A DNA stretch of 64,000 nucleotides, taken from positions 434,001-498,000 of the forward strand of contig NZ_CAJQZC010000001.1 in assembly GCF_907164555.1 (NCBI RefSeq), read 5' to 3'. The position numbers and the translations under genes were made by a program. Positions 52,444 through 62,294 of this stretch are shown one piece after another. Within the stretch, counting starts at the first letter, position 1; the number at the start of each line of letters is the position of its first letter. Source of the stretch: Paraburkholderia saeva (GTDB taxonomy: Bacteria > Pseudomonadota > Gammaproteobacteria > Burkholderiales > Burkholderiaceae). The notes below the pieces were generated by a model that worked only from the letters and a program-made list of their open reading frames with translations, did not search any database and had not been told where the DNA came from.

Positions 52444-53823
52444 GTGGCAAACGACGTATCCGCTCTTTCTGACGACGTGTTTTCGCCGCCGTCCGATTCC
52501 GCGCTCTGGCGCAGGGATTTCCTGCTGGGCGCGGCCACTGCCGCGTACCAGATCGAAGGTGCCGCACAGAAAGACGGCCGTCTGCCGTCGATCTGGGACA
52601 CGTTCTCGGCGATTCCCGGCAAGGTGCTCGCCGGTGACACGGGCGCAGTCGCCTGTGACCACTACAACCGATGGGAAAGCGACCTCGATATGCTGTCGGC
52701 GTTGAACGTCGACGCGTACCGTCTTTCGATTGCGTGGCCGCGCGTCATGGACGAAGCGGGTCGCCCCAACCAGAAGGGTCTCGATTTCTACAAGCGGCTC
52801 CTCGGCCGCCTGAAGGAGAAAGGCCTCAAGACGTTCGTCACGCTTTATCACTGGGACCTGCCGCAGCATCTGGAAGATCGCGGCGGCTGGCTCAATCGCG
52901 ACGTGGTTTATCGCTTTGCCGATTACGCCGATCTGATGAGCCGCGAACTCGCGGGTCAGGTCGATGCATGGGCGACGTTGAACGAACCGTGGTGCTCGGC
53001 GTTTCTCGGCTACGGCAACGGCCATCACGCGCCGGGTCTCGCGAACGGCCGCTTTGCGACGCAGGCGATGCATCATCTGCTGCTTGCGCACGGCACCGCG
53101 CTTCCGGTGCTGCGCGCGAACGATCCGGCGTCGCAGAAGGGCATCGTTGCAAACATCGGCCGTGGCACACCGGACTCCGGCAGCGTGGCTGACCGCCACG
53201 CCGCGCATCTCTTCGAGGTGCAGCACAACGCATGGGTTCTCGATCCGCTCCTGAAGGGCGCGTATCCGGAAGACCTGTTCGAACTGTGGCCGGGCACGGA
53301 TCCGCTCGTGCTTCAGGGCGATATGGAGACGATTGCAACGCCGCTCGATTTCCTCGGCATCAACTATTATTTCCGCACGAACGTGAAGAGCGACGGCGCG
53401 CACGGCTTTACGGAAGTGCCGCTGGAAGGCGTCGAGCGCACGCAGATGGGCTGGGAGGTGTATCCGGCCGGGCTGCGCGATCTGCTCATCCGCTTTAACC
53501 AGACCTACCCGGCGCTGCCGCCCATCTACATCACGGAAAACGGCATGGCGTCGGACGACAAGGTGGTCGATGGCCGCGTCGACGACCCGCAGCGTATTTC
53601 GTTTCTCAAGCGTCACCTTGCCGCTGTCGACGAGGCGATCAGGAAGGGCGTCGATATTCGCGGCTACTTCGTGTGGTCGCTGATGGATAACTTCGAATGG
53701 GCGTTTGGCTATGAACGCCGCTTCGGTGTCGTGCATGTCGATTACGATACGCAGAAGCGCACGTTCAAGCGCAGTGCCGAACTGATCGCGAAGTTTCTGA
53801 AGGAGCGTGCTGCACGCGCCTGA
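52444..53823 (+). CDS. GH1 beta-glucosidase
   Basis: Glycoside hydrolase family 1 enzyme of 459 residues, with no signal peptide, hence cytoplasmic hydrolysis of imported beta-glucosides such as cellobiose. The acid/base glutamate is E181 in ATLNEPW and the nucleophile E365 in IYITENGMA; LLGAATAAYQIEGA marks the N-terminal signature. Initiation is at GTG, preceded by CAGGAGAA. It heads an operon with a binding protein, two permeases, an ATPase and a LacI regulator, under a LacI-type palindrome. Confidence 0.95.
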   Translation: MANDVSALSDDVFSPPSDSALWRRDFLLGAATAAYQIEGAAQKDGRLPSIWDTFSAIPGKVLAGDTGAVACDHYNRWESDLDMLSALNVDAYRLSIAWPRVMDEAGRPNQKGLDFYKRLLGRLKEKGLKTFVTLYHWDLPQHLEDRGGWLNRDVVYRFADYADLMSRELAGQVDAWATLNEPWCSAFLGYGNGHHAPGLANGRFATQAMHHLLLAHGTALPVLRANDPASQKGIVANIGRGTPDSGSVADRHAAHLFEVQHNAWVLDPLLKGAYPEDLFELWPGTDPLVLQGDMETIATPLDFLGINYYFRTNVKSDGAHGFTEVPLEGVERTQMGWEVYPAGLRDLLIRFNQTYPALPPIYITENGMASDDKVVDGRVDDPQRISFLKRHLAAVDEAIRKGVDIRGYFVWSLMDNFEWAFGYERRFGVVHVDYDTQKRTFKRSAELIAKFLKERAARA

Positions 53824-53889
53824 CGCGGGTTATATCGGTTGTCCCTGTATCGGTCTGGAAACACGGGCGCAAAGCCTGGAGGAGACGGA

Positions 53890-55149
53890 ATGAACAGTAG
53901 AAGAAAGGTGCTCGCCGGCATCATCGCATCCATCGCGATGGGCGCTTTTGCAACGCAGGCAACGCAGCCCGCGCGGGCCGCCGAGCCGCTCAAGGCCAAC
54001 GTGATTCACTGGTGGACGTCGGGCGGCGAATCGGCCGCGATCCGCCAGTTCGCCGATGCGTATAACAAGGCAGGCGGGCAATGGGTCGACAACGCGGTAG
54101 CCGGCGCGGATCAGGCGCGCTCGACGGCGATCAACCGCATCGTCGGTGGCGATCCGCCGACAGCGGCCCAGTTCAACACGTCGAAGCAGTTCCATGACCT
54201 GATCGACCAGGGCCTTCTGAACAACGTCGACGCAGTGGCTGCAAAGGAAAACTGGAATGCGATCTTTCCCGAATCGATCCTGAACAGCATCAAGGTCAAC
54301 GGGCATTTCTACGCGGCGCCCGTCGACATTCACATGCAGGACTGGTTCTTCTATTCGAAGCCGGCGTTCCAGAAGGCCGGCATTGCAGGCGAGCCTAAAA
54401 CGTTCGACGAGTTCTTCGGCGACCTCGACAAGCTGAAAGCGGCGGGCGTGATTCCGCTCGCGCTCGGCGGCCAGGCCTGGCAGGAAAAAATCACGTTCGA
54501 TGCTGTGCTCGCAGATGTCGGCGGCACCGATCTTTATCTGAAGGTGTATCGCGATCGCGACCAGAACGCCGTCAACTCGGCTGCCTTCAAAAATGTGATG
54601 ACCACGTTCAAGCGTCTGCACAACTATGTCGATCCGGGCTCGCCGGGCCGTAACTGGAACGATGCGACCGCGCTCGTGATTTCAGGCAAGGCCGGTGTGC
54701 AGATCATGGGCGACTGGGCGAAGGGCGAGTTCTCGGCGGCGAAGCAGGTGCCGGGCAAAGACTTTGGCTGCTTCCCGGGCTTTGGTCCGAAGTCGCCGTA
54801 TATGGTGGCAGGCGACGTGTTCGTCTTCCCGAAGACCGACAACGCGGCGGCGATCAAGGCGCAAAACCTGCTCGCCACGGTGATGACGTCGCCCGAAGCG
54901 CAGGTTGCGTTCAGCGCGAAGAAGGGCTCGATTCCGATTCGTCCCGACGTCGATCAGTCGTCGCTCGACATGTGCGCGAAAGAGGGCATTGCGATCATGA
55001 AGGACAAATCGCGCCAGCTGCCGAATCCGGAAATGCTGATTCCGCCTGACGTGCAGGGCGCGCTGACGGACGTGATCACGAACTTCTGGAACAAGAGCCA
55101 GTCGGTCGACGACGCGCAGAAGGCGTTTGCCAGCGCGCTCAAGAGCTGA
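53890..55149 (+). CDS. Sugar ABC transporter substrate-binding protein
   Basis: A 419-residue periplasmic binding protein of the extracellular family 1 type, with a signal peptide (RRKVLAGIIASIAMGAFA, cleavage after ARA). The mature part opens with ANVIHWWTSGGESAAIRQFA, typical of carbohydrate-binding proteins. The start ATG at 53890 follows GGAGGAGACGG. It is second in the glucosidase operon, so a beta-glucoside or cello-oligosaccharide is the probable ligand. Confidence 0.93.
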   Translation: MNSRRKVLAGIIASIAMGAFATQATQPARAAEPLKANVIHWWTSGGESAAIRQFADAYNKAGGQWVDNAVAGADQARSTAINRIVGGDPPTAAQFNTSKQFHDLIDQGLLNNVDAVAAKENWNAIFPESILNSIKVNGHFYAAPVDIHMQDWFFYSKPAFQKAGIAGEPKTFDEFFGDLDKLKAAGVIPLALGGQAWQEKITFDAVLADVGGTDLYLKVYRDRDQNAVNSAAFKNVMTTFKRLHNYVDPGSPGRNWNDATALVISGKAGVQIMGDWAKGEFSAAKQVPGKDFGCFPGFGPKSPYMVAGDVFVFPKTDNAAAIKAQNLLATVMTSPEAQVAFSAKKGSIPIRPDVDQSSLDMCAKEGIAIMKDKSRQLPNPEMLIPPDVQGALTDVITNFWNKSQSVDDAQKAFASALKS

Positions 55150-55156
55150 CGGCGCG

Positions 55157-56065
55157 ATGGTCGCGCTTGCATTGCCACCCCGCCTGCGACGCAGGCGGTT
55201 CCCGCTCGCCGCCTGGGTCGCAATGATACCGATGGTGCTCACGGTCGCGTTCGCGTACCTGGGCACGATGCTGTGGACCGCTCGCGTATCGCTCAGCAAT
55301 TCGCGAACGTTTCCTTCGGGCGACTTCGCGGGCATGACGCAGTACGTGCGGCTCTTTCACAACGACCGCTGGCTGTTGTCGCTGCAGAACATCGTGATCT
55401 ACGGCGCGTGCTTTATCGTCGCGTGCATGGTGATTGGTCTGCTGCTCGCGATCTTCATCGATCAGCGGGTTGTCGCGGAAGGTGCGCTACGCACGGTGTT
55501 TCTGTATCCGTATGCGATGTCGTTCGTCGCGACGGGGCTCGTATGGCAATGGATCCTGAATCCGCAACTCGGGATTCAGGAAGTCCTGCACAAGTTCGGC
55601 TTTGTGCATGCGCATTTCGACTGGATCGTCGAGCAGGACTATGTGATCTATACGCTCGTCATCGCGACCGTATGGCAGGCGTCCGGCCTCGTGATGGCGT
55701 TGCTGCTGGCGGGCCTGCGTGGCATTGACGACGAGATCTGGAAAGCCGCGCGCGTTGACGGCATTCCGCGCTGGCGTGTCTACGCCAGCATCGTCGTGCC
55801 GATGCTTGGGCCCTCGATCTCGACGGCGTTCGTGCTGCTGTTCGTGATGGTCGTGAAACTCTACGATGCCGTGGTCGCGATGACGCAGGGCGGACCCGGC
55901 ACGGCCAGCGAAGTGCCGGCGAAATTCATCATGGACTATCTGTTTGGACGCGCCAATATCGGGCTCGCCTCGGCGGCTTCGATCGTGCTGCTTACCACGG
56001 TGCTCGCGATTCTCGCGCCGTTCTTCTATGCGCGCAGCCGCGCCGCTTTGCGCAAGGACGTCTGA
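55157..56065 (+). CDS. Sugar ABC transporter permease (MalF/UgpA type)
   Basis: A 302-residue inner-membrane protein with six predicted helices and the EAA loop ALLLAGLRGIDDEIWKAARV followed by DGIPRWRVYASIVVP. It starts 7 bases after the binding-protein stop; an upstream in-frame ATG at 55127 lies inside the binding-protein gene and is not preferred. It pairs with the following MalG-type permease. Confidence 0.92.
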   Translation: MVALALPPRLRRRRFPLAAWVAMIPMVLTVAFAYLGTMLWTARVSLSNSRTFPSGDFAGMTQYVRLFHNDRWLLSLQNIVIYGACFIVACMVIGLLLAIFIDQRVVAEGALRTVFLYPYAMSFVATGLVWQWILNPQLGIQEVLHKFGFVHAHFDWIVEQDYVIYTLVIATVWQASGLVMALLLAGLRGIDDEIWKAARVDGIPRWRVYASIVVPMLGPSISTAFVLLFVMVVKLYDAVVAMTQGGPGTASEVPAKFIMDYLFGRANIGLASAASIVLLTTVLAILAPFFYARSRAALRKDV

Positions 56066-56967
56066 TGAACGTATCCCGTGCCGCTCGTCCTGCGGTGCCA
56101 GCTGTCAGGCGGCGCTCGCACTTCACGCCTGCACGCATCGGCGTCTACGCGTTCCTGCTGACTGCAGCGCTCTTTTTCCTGTTGCCGCTTTACGTGATGC
56201 TCGTGACGTCGCTCAAACCGATGTCCGAGATCCGTCTGGGCCATCTGCTTGCGTTGCCGGCTCATCTCACGCTGGAGCCGTGGAGCACCGCGTGGCAGTC
56301 GGCGTGTACGGGTCTTGACTGCAACGGCATCCAGGTGGGGTTCTGGAACTCGGTGCGCATCGTCGTGCCAAGCACGCTCCTGTCTATTTTCATCGGGGCG
56401 GTGAATGGTTACGCGCTGTCGTTCTGGCGACCCCGTGGCGCGGGCGCGCTCTTTGCCATCCTGCTGGTCGGCGCGTTCATTCCTGTGCAGGTGATGGTGT
56501 ATCCGCTGGTGCGCGTGCTGGCAAGCATCCATCTTTTCAGTTCGTTGCCCGGCATTGTCGTCATTCACACGATCTTTGGCATGCCGGTGATGACGCTGCT
56601 GTTTCGCAACTACTATGCATCGATTCCGCTAGAGCTCTTCAAGGCGGCGCGCATCGACGGCGGCGGGTTCTGGCGCATTTTCCTGCAGCTGATGCTGCCG
56701 ATGTCGGTGCCGATCATTGTCGTCGCGATCATCATGCAGGTGACCGGCATCTGGAACGACTTCATTCTGGGCCTTGTATTTGCCGGCACGAAGAATCTGC
56801 CGATGACCGTGCAACTGAACAACATCATCAATACGACAACCGGCGAGCGGCTCTACAACGTCAACATGGCGGCGACGATTCTCACGTCGATGGTGCCGCT
56901 CGCGATTTACTTTATCTCCGGCCGCTGGTTTGTTCGCGGTATTGCTTCCGGTGCAGTCAAGGGCTAA
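56065..56967 (+). CDS. Sugar ABC transporter permease (MalG/UgpE type)
   Basis: A 300-residue inner-membrane protein with six predicted helices and an EAA loop (SIPLELFKAARIDGGGFWRI). It opens with a cytoplasmic Arg-rich segment and a first helix FLLTAALFFLLPLYVMLV. The start ATG overlaps the last base of the preceding stop (TGATG), indicating coupled translation with the first permease. The C-terminus ends ASGAVKG, as usual for this group. Confidence 0.93.
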   Translation: MNVSRAARPAVPAVRRRSHFTPARIGVYAFLLTAALFFLLPLYVMLVTSLKPMSEIRLGHLLALPAHLTLEPWSTAWQSACTGLDCNGIQVGFWNSVRIVVPSTLLSIFIGAVNGYALSFWRPRGAGALFAILLVGAFIPVQVMVYPLVRVLASIHLFSSLPGIVVIHTIFGMPVMTLLFRNYYASIPLELFKAARIDGGGFWRIFLQLMLPMSVPIIVVAIIMQVTGIWNDFILGLVFAGTKNLPMTVQLNNIINTTTGERLYNVNMAATILTSMVPLAIYFISGRWFVRGIASGAVKG

Positions 56968-56970
56968 CGC

Positions 56971-58053
56971 ATGTCCAACGTATCGAATGTATCGATCCGC
57001 AATCTGAAGATCCAGCTGGGCGCAAATACCGTGATCGAGGCGCTCGACCTGGAAGTCGAGCCAGGAGAATTCCTTGTGTTGCTCGGCCCGTCGGGTTGCG
57101 GGAAATCGACACTCCTGCATAGCATCGCGGGTCTCATCGACGTGACCGACGGCAACATCGAAATCGGCGGCCAGGACATGACATGGGCCGACCCGAAGGA
57201 CCGCCGCATCGCGCTCGTGTTCCAGTCGTACGCGTTGTATCCGACGATGAACGTCGAGCGCAATCTTTCGTTCGCGTTGCGCATCAACGGCACGCCGAAG
57301 GACGAAATCACGCGCCGCGTCAATCGCGCCGCGGAAATGCTGCAGCTGGGGCCGCTGCTCAAGCGTCGCCCGGCGCAGCTTTCGGGCGGGCAGCGTCAGC
57401 GCGTTGCAATCGGCCGCGCGATCGTGCGCGAGGCCGATGTGTTTCTGTTCGACGAACCGCTTTCGAATCTCGACGCGAAACTGCGTACGGAATTGCGGCG
57501 TGAGCTGAAACATCTGCACCGGCAGCTCGGCGCGACGATGATTTACGTGACGCACGATCAGGTCGAAGCGATGACGCTTGCGACGCGCATGGCGGTTATG
57601 CGTGGCGGCGTGATCCAGCAGACCGGCACGCCCGCACAGATCTATGCGAAGCCGGATAACCTGTTTGTCGCGACGTTCCTCGGCTCGCCGCCGATGAACC
57701 TGCTAAAGGGTCATCTCGAGCGCCGCGAGAACGGCATCTGGTTTCGTCTTCCACATCTGGAACTGAACGTGTCGCACTATCCGTTCAGGACGACGCCTAC
57801 TGTGAACACGCCGTGTGTGCTGGGCATTCGTCCGGAAGACGTGAGGCTGGGCGCCGTTGCGACGCACAAGGCAACGGTTTCACTCGTGGAGCCGATGGGC
57901 AACCATCGCGTGGTATGGCTCGACTATCATGGCACCCAGATCGCTTCCATTGCGCAGGACAAGACACCGTTTACTGTAGACGAATCGGCGGACTTCACGC
58001 TGGATGGCGAACATGTTTCGCTGTTTGACGAAGCCGACGGTTCGCGTTTGTAG
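56971..58053 (+). CDS. Sugar ABC transporter ATP-binding protein (UgpC/MsmK type)
   Basis: A 360-residue ATPase. Walker A GPSGCGKST is at residues 39-47, the Q-loop in LVFQSYALYP, signature LSGGQRQ at 137-143, Walker B VFLFDEP at 157-163 and the switch histidine in THD at 192-194. The C-terminal 110 residues form the MalK-like TOBE regulatory domain, including CVLGIRPEDVRLG. It starts 3 bases after the permease stop. The operon thus supplies a complete transporter. Confidence 0.95.
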   Translation: MSNVSNVSIRNLKIQLGANTVIEALDLEVEPGEFLVLLGPSGCGKSTLLHSIAGLIDVTDGNIEIGGQDMTWADPKDRRIALVFQSYALYPTMNVERNLSFALRINGTPKDEITRRVNRAAEMLQLGPLLKRRPAQLSGGQRQRVAIGRAIVREADVFLFDEPLSNLDAKLRTELRRELKHLHRQLGATMIYVTHDQVEAMTLATRMAVMRGGVIQQTGTPAQIYAKPDNLFVATFLGSPPMNLLKGHLERRENGIWFRLPHLELNVSHYPFRTTPTVNTPCVLGIRPEDVRLGAVATHKATVSLVEPMGNHRVVWLDYHGTQIASIAQDKTPFTVDESADFTLDGEHVSLFDEADGSRL

Positions 58054-58089
58054 CGGACATACAAGAACATATCGATCATCGGAGCACGC

Positions 58090-59103
58090 GTGGCAACCTT
58101 GAAAGACGTCGCGGCACTCGCCGGGGTCGGCATGTCGACGGCATCGCGGGCAATATCGGGCAACGGACCGGTTTCGGCCGAAGCCGTCGCGCGCGTGCAG
58201 GCTGCGATCGAGCAGCTGAACTTCCGGCCGTCGTCGATCGGCCGCGCGATGGCGACGCAATCGCTTGGCATAATCGGACTGTTCGTGCCGACGTTTTTCG
58301 GCTCTTACTACGGCACGATCCTCAAGCAGACTGATACCGAACTGCGTGCGGTGCATCGTCACGTCGTCGTCGCGACAGGATGCGGCGATTCCTCGCCCCG
58401 CGAGCGTGCGATCGAAGCCGTGCAGTTTCTGATCGGTCGCGACTGCGACGGCGTTGTCGCGATCAGCCACGACCTGCACGACGAAGACATCGCGAAGCTG
58501 CATAGCATGCACTCGCGCATCGTATTCCTCAATCGCGTGTCCGGGCAGCTGCCGGAAGCGTCGTTCTGCGCCGATCATCATCGGGGGGGCATGCTCGCGG
58601 CGCGCACGCTCGTCGAGTATGGACACCGCGAAATCGCCGTGATTTCCGGGCCATTCTCCGCATCGGACAATCAGGCGCGTATCGAAGGTTTCTTTGACGA
58701 ACTCGCAAGCCACGGTATCGCACGTTCCGATGTAGCGCTGGTCGAATCGGACTTCTCGCTGGAGGGCGGTTATGCGGGCGTGCAGACGCTGCTTGATTCG
58801 AAGCGGCGTTTCACGGGTCTTTTTTGTGCCAACGATACGATGGCTGTCAGCGCGCTGGCGCGCCTTCAGCAGGCCGGCATCTCGGTGCCGCATGACGTAT
58901 CGGTGATCGGCTACGACGATGACTATTCCGCCGCCTATACAGCGCCCGGCCTCACGTCGGTTCATATTCCCACTGAAGAGCTGACGCAGAACGCCGTGCG
59001 CTGGCTCGTCAATCAATGCTACGGCACGTCGTGGGAAATCTTCCGCGACTTTCCGGTAACCGTGACGATGCGTGCTTCGGTTGGGGCGCCGCGACGCGCG
59101 TGA
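58090..59103 (+). CDS. LacI-family repressor of the glucosidase/ABC operon
   Basis: A 337-residue regulator with an N-terminal LacI helix-turn-helix (TLKDVAALAGVGMSTASRAI) and a periplasmic-binding-protein-like effector domain (about 60-330). Initiation is at GTG, with CGGAGCACGC upstream. It lies 36 bases after the ATPase gene, in the same operon. The perfect palindrome at 52380-52395 is its likely operator, which would give autoregulation along with control of uptake. Confidence 0.92.
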   Translation: MATLKDVAALAGVGMSTASRAISGNGPVSAEAVARVQAAIEQLNFRPSSIGRAMATQSLGIIGLFVPTFFGSYYGTILKQTDTELRAVHRHVVVATGCGDSSPRERAIEAVQFLIGRDCDGVVAISHDLHDEDIAKLHSMHSRIVFLNRVSGQLPEASFCADHHRGGMLAARTLVEYGHREIAVISGPFSASDNQARIEGFFDELASHGIARSDVALVESDFSLEGGYAGVQTLLDSKRRFTGLFCANDTMAVSALARLQQAGISVPHDVSVIGYDDDYSAAYTAPGLTSVHIPTEELTQNAVRWLVNQCYGTSWEIFRDFPVTVTMRASVGAPRRA

Positions 59104-59135
59104 CGCCTGATCGGACAACCTGATAGCGTGATCCG

Positions 59136-59945
59136 CTAGAGCGCGTTGACGGGATGGGGCGTATCGTCAAAGGCACCCCACACCGACTGGTCGTAGTTCA
59201 CCATCGAACCTGTCATCAAACCCGATTCGTCACTCGCTAGAAACGCCACCGCGCGCGCCGCTTCGGCAGGATCGATGAGACGGCCGAACGGTTGCTCAGC
59301 GTTGGCTTTGTCGAGCCAGTCTTCCGGTGCGCCGTGATAGGTGCGCTGGATCTGGTCTTCGCCATCCGTTGCCATCCAGCCCAGATTCAGGCCGTTCACG
59401 CGGATGCGGTTGCGCAGCAGTGCATACGCCGTGTTCTGCGTCAGTGTGGCAAGCGCGCCCTTTGATGCGCAGTACGCTGCAATGAACGGTTGCCCTGCCT
59501 TTGCCGACATCGAGCAGATATTGACGATCGTGCCTTCCGTCTTCTCGCGGCGCATGATCTTCACGGCTTCCTGCATGAGAAAAAACGGCGCGCGGACGTT
59601 GGTCGCGAAGATACTGTCGAAGCGTTCCGGCGTGGTATCGAGTATCGTGCCGCGATCGGTCATCGCGGCGGCATTGACGAGTACGTCCACGCGTCCAAAG
59701 TGTCGATCGGCGCTGGCGATTACGGCCTGACAGTCCTCGACCCGCGAAAGATCGGCCTGCACGAAGCGTACTTCGGCGCTGCCCGCTTCGCTGAGCTGGG
59801 CGGCCCTGGCTTCACCTTTATCCTTTGAGCGACCGCAGATCACGATGCCGCGTGCGCCACGTTCGATGAAGAGCGCCGCGATTTCGGCGCCAAGTCCCTG
59901 TGATCCGCCAGTGATAACGGCCACCTTTGAGTCGAACTGTCCCAT
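59136..59945 (-). CDS. Short-chain dehydrogenase/reductase
   Basis: A 269-residue classical SDR (MGQFDSKVAVITGGSQGLG start). It has the NAD(P) motif TGGSQGLG, VNAAAMTD in place of the usual NNAG, and catalytic Y-x3-K in YCASKGAL with a serine in CSMSAKAG. Upstream in-frame ATGs at 59960 and 59975 add up to ten residues and cannot be excluded. It is divergent from a LacI gene, which suggests a sugar or polyol substrate. Confidence 0.87.
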   Translation of the reverse strand: MGQFDSKVAVITGGSQGLGAEIAALFIERGARGIVICGRSKDKGEARAAQLSEAGSAEVRFVQADLSRVEDCQAVIASADRHFGRVDVLVNAAAMTDRGTILDTTPERFDSIFATNVRAPFFLMQEAVKIMRREKTEGTIVNICSMSAKAGQPFIAAYCASKGALATLTQNTAYALLRNRIRVNGLNLGWMATDGEDQIQRTYHGAPEDWLDKANAEQPFGRLIDPAEAARAVAFLASDESGLMTGSMVNYDQSVWGAFDDTPHPVNAL

Positions 59946-59987
59946 CCTGTGTGTCTCCATCGAGGTTTGATCCATGCGGACCGGTCA

Positions 59988-59999
59988 CGGTTCGAACCG
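59988..59999. promoter_or_regulatory. Palindrome between the SDR and second LacI genes
   Basis: CGGTTCGAACCG is a perfect 12-bp palindrome with central CG, in the divergent promoter region. ACCGGT occurs on both sides at 59980-59985 and 59996-60001. The form suits a LacI-family operator for the adjacent regulator. Confidence 0.5.
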
Positions 60000-60114
60000 G
60001 TGTCTACGCGGGTGCTTCGTGGTGCTTCATTCACGCGGCTTGATGTGCCGCAACGGTGATGCGATGATCGTGTCATCGTCGGCTACTGATCCTGTCGGGC
60101 TTCACGAACCATTC

Positions 60115-61164
60115 ATGGCTAACCGCAAGTCCAGCATCGTGCGCCGCAAAACGAGCATGGCCGACATCGCGAAGGCCGCGAGCGTCAGCGAAGCGACCGT
60201 CGATCGCGTGCTGAACGGGCGCGGTGGCGTATCGCGTGAGAAAGAAACAGCGGTGCTCGAATGGGCGCGCAAGCTCAGGATCGATCGCGCGCTCGAATCG
60301 GTTTCGGTACGCTGGCTGCGCATCGCGATCCTTTTGCAGCAGCCGGTCGCGCAATATTACGTGTCGCTCAAGCAGGGTTTCGAGGTGGCGCAAAAGACGT
60401 TCGAGGCGCAACGCGTGATCTGCGCGGTGACGTACTTCGAAAGTCTTGAGCCTGCGCGTGTCGTCGATACGATCCGGCGTGCGACGCAAAAAGCCGATGC
60501 ACTCGTGATCGTTGCCTATGAGCACCCCGACATCACGACCGCCTTGCGGCAACTGAGTCGCACGATGCCGGTCATTACACTTGCCAGCGATCTGCCCGGC
60601 ACCGGCCGGCTTGCTTACGTTGGCATCGACAACCGATGTGCGGGACGCGTGGCCGGCGAACTCATGGGCCGCTTTCTTGGCGATGCGGGCGGCAAGGTGC
60701 TCGTACTCACGGGCATGCATGATTTCCTCGGCCATGAAGAGCGCGAAAGCGGCTTTCGGTCAGTGCTGCGGCGCCGGTTTCCGAACTGCGACATCGTTGA
60801 AACGATAGAGAGCCGCGAGCAGTCGGCGATGACCGAACGACTGACGCGCGACGCTTTCCGACGCTATCCCGACCTGCGCGGGATCTACAACATTTCGGTT
60901 GGCGACGAGGGTGTCGGCGCGGCCCTCCTTGCGCTGGACCGCGTCCGCTCCACCGTGTTCGTCGGCCATGAACTCAATGAAGCTTCACGGCGCCTGCTGA
61001 TCGAAGGCGTACTCGACGCCGTGCTCGACCAGAATCCCGCAGGCGAAGCGATGCGTTCAATTGAAATTGTCCTGCGTCATTACCATCGCAATCCCGGCGT
61101 CGCGTTTCCTCAACAGATACCTGTGACGGTGCTGCTGCGCGAGAACCTTCCGCCTGGCGACTGA
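60115..61164 (+). CDS. LacI-family regulator, divergent to the SDR gene
   Basis: A 349-residue regulator. The helix-turn-helix is in SMADIAKAASVSEATVDRVL, after a basic N-terminus MANRKSSIVRRKT, and the effector domain (about residues 75-340) resembles periplasmic sugar-binding proteins (ribose/xylose type). The frame is open upstream to 59974; the ATG at 60115 is preferred because the basic stretch then precedes the HTH as in relatives. It probably regulates the divergent SDR gene. Confidence 0.85.
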   Translation: MANRKSSIVRRKTSMADIAKAASVSEATVDRVLNGRGGVSREKETAVLEWARKLRIDRALESVSVRWLRIAILLQQPVAQYYVSLKQGFEVAQKTFEAQRVICAVTYFESLEPARVVDTIRRATQKADALVIVAYEHPDITTALRQLSRTMPVITLASDLPGTGRLAYVGIDNRCAGRVAGELMGRFLGDAGGKVLVLTGMHDFLGHEERESGFRSVLRRRFPNCDIVETIESREQSAMTERLTRDAFRRYPDLRGIYNISVGDEGVGAALLALDRVRSTVFVGHELNEASRRLLIEGVLDAVLDQNPAGEAMRSIEIVLRHYHRNPGVAFPQQIPVTVLLRENLPPGD

Positions 61165-61439
61165 CTGCAGGCCGCCTCACGTTGCCGTCGCTGCCTCCGC
61201 TTTCGCAGACGCTACGGCCACTCGCCGGAATAACGATAGTGGAAGCCTTGCAGACCTTCACTCCGAAAAATGATGGCTTGCCATCAAGCATGACGGGTTG
61301 CCACGCCAGGCGGGCCTTCTGAAATGGAAAAGAAATTCCACGAGAAATTTATGTGCAATTATTCTTGCGACCGGGCCATCCCGTCTCTTATGCCTGTTTC
61401 TGATTACGATAGCCAGGTCACGGCGTGATGAGATGAACG
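61165..61439. other. Intergenic region before the acetyltransferase gene
   Basis: 275 bases with no gene or clear motif. Confidence 0.4.
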
Positions 61440-61970
61440 ATGCAGCTACGTACTGCGCGACTCGCGCTACGCGCCTGGCGCGATGACGATCTGACCAGTC
61501 TCGTGTCGATGAATGCGGATCCCGAGGTCAACGTCTGGCTCGGCGGTCCCGCTCTTGTGCGGAACAGCGAGGCGGCATTCAACCTGATGCGCGAACGGCT
61601 TGCAGCACACGGCTGGGGCGTACTCGTGGTTGAGGATCAGGCCGGTACTTTTCTCGGTATCTGCGGTCTGCAACCCGTGCGCGCCAGTCTGCCCATCGCA
61701 CCGGCAACCGAGATCATCTGGCGCTTCAGGCGCGAAGCGTGGGGACACGGTTACGCAAGCGAAGCCGCAATTGCCGTACTCGATGCCTCATCGCAGCACG
61801 GGGTGCCGGAGGAAATCGTGGCGCTGGTCGCATGGCCGAATCAGCGTTCGGCCAGCACCGCGCAGCGGATCGGCTTTCGTCACGACCCCTCGCGGGATTT
61901 TCTGTATCCAGACCTCGATGCGAATCATCCGTTGCGCGCGCACCGCGTCTTCGCAAGAGGCCACTTTTAA
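61440..61970 (+). CDS. GNAT-family acetyltransferase (RimJ/RimL type)
   Basis: A 176-residue N-acetyltransferase. It begins MQLRTARLALRAWRDDDLTSL, the standard RimJ/RimL opening (RLxLRxWxxxD), and has the acetyl-CoA binding loop FRREAWGHGYASEAA (RxxxGxGYA). The C-terminal NQRSASTAQRIGFRHD segment is the usual GNAT helix-strand. Substrate unknown: small molecule or protein N-terminus. It is monocistronic. Confidence 0.88.
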   Translation: MQLRTARLALRAWRDDDLTSLVSMNADPEVNVWLGGPALVRNSEAAFNLMRERLAAHGWGVLVVEDQAGTFLGICGLQPVRASLPIAPATEIIWRFRREAWGHGYASEAAIAVLDASSQHGVPEEIVALVAWPNQRSASTAQRIGFRHDPSRDFLYPDLDANHPLRAHRVFARGHF

Positions 61971-62294
61971 CGCGTCGTGTCTTTCAGGCTGCCTTTTGGC
62001 GGGCTCCAGCGGGTTTTGCGAAGTTTACTATTCGCAGGGCGCGTACTAGGATTAACTTACCTAAAAAATGTCTGCCAGACCTGTAAGGGTTACCTGTACT
62101 TCACGTTCGACGTAATACCGTTTGCGTAGCGAGCCCGGCACATTTGCGCGTCAGTCGCTTTTCCAGACCGATGGTCCTGCACGGCATCATGCGTGAAGAA
62201 GGTCGCCGTCGGCGACAGTGGTGGCGCCTGGCAGTACCTTCAGGTAAACCATGCCAGCTATCTCTTGCTGTTGGCCTTTGATAGAGGCGCGGCT
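61971..62294. other. Promoter region of the histidine kinase gene
   Basis: Contains the inverted repeat TGCGAA-N8-TTCGCA (62017-62036) and the palindrome GTAA-GGG-TTAC (62083-62093). Neither matches a site I know. If the kinase starts at the GTG at 62193, its first part would lie in this stretch. Confidence 0.4.
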
